Assembly (NCBI GenBank): GCA_018398585.1
Contig: JAGTTD010000010.1
Location: 699,501-763,500 of the forward strand
DNA from: Simmondsia chinensis
Lineage: Eukaryota; Streptophyta; Magnoliopsida; Caryophyllales; Simmondsiaceae
Length of the DNA stretch: 64,000 nucleotides
Reading direction: 5' to 3'
Shown one piece after another: positions 62,159-64,000 of the stretch (positions are counted from its first letter, which is position 1; each line of letters starts with the position of its first letter). Position numbers and translations under genes: made by a program. Below the pieces are notes generated by a model. The model saw nothing but the letters and a program-made list of their open reading frames with translations, was not told the DNA's origin and searched no databases.

Positions 62159-62790
62159 ATTGATATGCGGAGTCGGTGATTTGGCTATGGGAATTTGTTG
62201 AATTAGAGGTTTTATTAATTATATGAAGAAAATTCAATCATAAAATTGTGTTTGTTTATCTTTTTTCTAGGGTTATGATTTGTGGCGCCGATGATTTTGC
62301 TATGGAAATTAGTTGAATCGAAGTTTTGTTTCATTAAATGAAGAAAATTGAATCATAAAATTGGATTTATTTGTCTTTTACTAGGGTTGTGATTTGCGGT
62401 GCCAGTTAAATCGAAGTTTTTATTGATTAGGAAGAGGATTTAATTGTAAAATTGTGTTTATTTTTCTTTTTCTAGGGTTGTGATTTCTCGGCGCCAGTTG
62501 AATCGAAGTATTGATTAATTATATGAATAAAATTTAATCATAAAATTGTGTTTGTTCATCTTTTTCTAGGGGTATGATTTGCAGCGCCGATGATTTAGCT
62601 ATGGAAATTAATTGAATCGAAGTTTTGATTAATTATAGAAGAAACTTCAATCATGAAATTGTACTTGTTTATCTCTGTCTAGGGTTACGATTCCCGATGA
62701 TTTGGCTGTGGAAATTTATTAAATCGAAGTTTTGATTAATTATATTAAAAAAAAAAATCGATTGTAAATTTGTATTTATTTATCTTTTTT
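62159..62790 (+). repeat. Tandem repeat, units of 91-114 bp
   Basis: Six or so units. Borders marked by CTAGGG at 62267, 62381, 62472, 62566 and 62679. Each has GATTTG, GCGCC, GATGATTTGGCTATGG (absent from the short units), TTGAATCGAAGTTTTG and TCATAAAATTGTGTTTG. A further diverged unit lies at 63205-63300. Confidence 0.85.
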
Positions 62791-62888
62791 GGGAGATATG
62801 TGATGTAGATAAAACTAGGAAGAGCGACTAGATTGTTTAATTCGAAGTGTAACTATGATTTATAATAGAATCGGGGAAGTAAGAAGAG

Positions 62889-62912
62889 ATTGAGAGAGAG
62901 AGAGAGAGAGAG
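62889..62912. repeat. (AG)n microsatellite
   Basis: About ten to twelve AG units after the tandem repeat. Confidence 0.85.
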
Positions 62913-63018
62913 AAAAGAAGAGAACAGGGAGAGAATAATTTCAATAACATTCATCATCGAGATTTTATACTGGAATTAGGGAAAGAGGATCACTACTTCT
63001 TTTTCCTCAAAACTCATT

Positions 63019-63187
63019 GGTAATTAATTGGTGGTTTATTTGCAGGCACTCAATTACTTCAGGTTGGGGGTCTTCGGAAACAGCCTCCTTTCCACCCGGA
63101 AGGGGTAAGGCTGCGTACATCATCCCTCCCAGACCCTGCTTTCTGTGGGAGCCGCTAGGCACTGGGACTGTTGTTGCTTGTTGTTTT
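63019..63187 (+). mobile_element. Au-like SINE, GCACTCAATTACTTC head subfamily
   Basis: Head GGTAATTAATTGGTGG at 63019, TTTGCAGGCACTCAATTAC, then GGGTCTTCGGAAACAGCC, AAGGCTGCGTACATCATC, GGGACTGTTGTTGC. Close relative of 56719-56880. Confidence 0.88.
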
Positions 63188-63519
63188 GCTATTATAAAAG
63201 AAAAATTTAGCGCGGATGATTTGGCTATGGAGATTTGTTACATTGAAGTTTTGGTTAGTTATATGAAGAAAATTAAATCACTAATTTTGCAAAATCGTAG
63301 AATTTTTTGGTATTGCTTGTGTTGTTGACTGCTACCTTTTATTGTCATTAATTACGGATCTTCTTACCTCTGTATCTTTTTAAACTTTGCTCCCTTTTTT
63401 TTTTCCTTCTTAAATTTATAGCCTCTAAATTCTAGGGTTTCGTCATATGAGTGAGCTATCTCGTTCTTCGTTCTATGTTATTAGGTATCTTCTTCCATTG
63501 GTAATTGCAGTTCATTAGG

Positions 63520-63800
63520 TCATGTTCTATTAGTATATAGCTTAAACTTTTGGGATAATTGGGTCCTTGACATGGTATCTCAGTTTTACTGACAAAGAGG
63601 TCATAGGTTCGAATCTCAATAACCCCACTTCTCATATTGATATAATTTAAGTATAAGGTATGAAGCGAGTCTGTGCACTACTATGTTTCAAGCCCGACAG
63701 ACATTCACCTGAGGAGGCAATGTTAAGAGTAGAAAAACGATTTATGAACCTTCACCTATAAGCTAAGGCTTTTTGGATAATTGGTTCCTTGACGTATTCT
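63520..63800 (+). mobile_element. Miniature LTR element, plus orientation
   Basis: Left repeat end GGGTCCTTGACA, then TGGTATCTCAG (primer site), interior CAATAACCCCACTTCTCAT, then TGTTAAGAGTAGAAAAACG to TTGGTTCCTTGACG. The left repeat has lost about 40 bp. Confidence 0.7.
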
Positions 63801-64000
63801 ATTGTAATTTGTTGTAGTTGGATTGTGCTTTTGTTATTAATTATATGAATGAGTCTTTCATATGTGCTGTCTGGAACACCAAGTGTTGGGAAAGAAGGAG
63901 ATAGCTGTTGTATGTTTCGTCCATTGATTTGCTTGAGATTGGGAACCCGAATTGTGTAAATAAGTTATTTCTGATATGCCATTACATAATGCAGCATTAT

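Noticed and set aside
61923..62201. A 92-aa coding ORF
   Set aside because: Low-complexity translation of (CT)n; more likely untranslated leader.

Overview
The window is plant nuclear DNA, most likely from a dicot. The evidence is AT-rich sequence, long introns with GT..AG borders, plastid-type lysine biosynthesis, a Sec14/SFH lipid-transfer gene, and a dense load of plant SINEs, small LTR elements, hAT, Mutator-type and Helitron elements. I cannot name the species.

Layout. Positions 1-541 (-) hold the endonuclease part of a LINE that runs off the left edge. Positions 979-8412 (-) hold a complete eight-exon diaminopimelate decarboxylase gene (490 aa as spliced here). Positions 9184-12366 hold a full-length hAT transposon with a perfect 8-bp target duplication but a broken transposase. 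Positions 12375-18360 are repeat-rich intergenic DNA ending in a three-level nest of insertions. About 18380-34566 (+) is a Sec14-like phosphatidylinositol transfer protein (SFH family): a non-coding leader exon plus 14 coding exons, 581 aa. About 38395-48262 (+) is a DnaJ-X domain J-protein gene with 9 coding exons, 343 aa, whose first coding intron has a GC donor. Positions 48263-61900 are almost solid mobile-element debris. Positions 61900-64000 look like the leader exon and leader intron of another + strand gene whose coding part lies outside the window.

The three host genes are unrelated in function: lysine synthesis in the plastid, phosphoinositide/membrane traffic, and protein folding. 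They do not form a system.

The most interesting content is in the repeats. About 25 copies share one SINE body (Au-like, ending in TTG repeats). At least five full or nearly full copies, plus two 5'-truncated ones, carry as their 5' head a recognisable 5S rRNA with its internal promoter region, while other copies carry unrelated heads on the same tail. This is the architecture of a 5S-derived (SINE3-type) SINE in a plant. A second unusual family is a very small LTR element (LTR about 71 bp, whole element about 290-330 bp) with an initiator-Met tRNA primer site. Other points are a duplicated exon end inside an intron of the lysine gene, a hAT-like family with GAGCT-rich ends in introns, tail-to-tail Helitrons forming a palindrome, and a tandem repeat whose units each end in an acceptor-like sequence.

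All splice sites were read by eye from conserved protein families and reading-frame phase; none is backed by transcript data.
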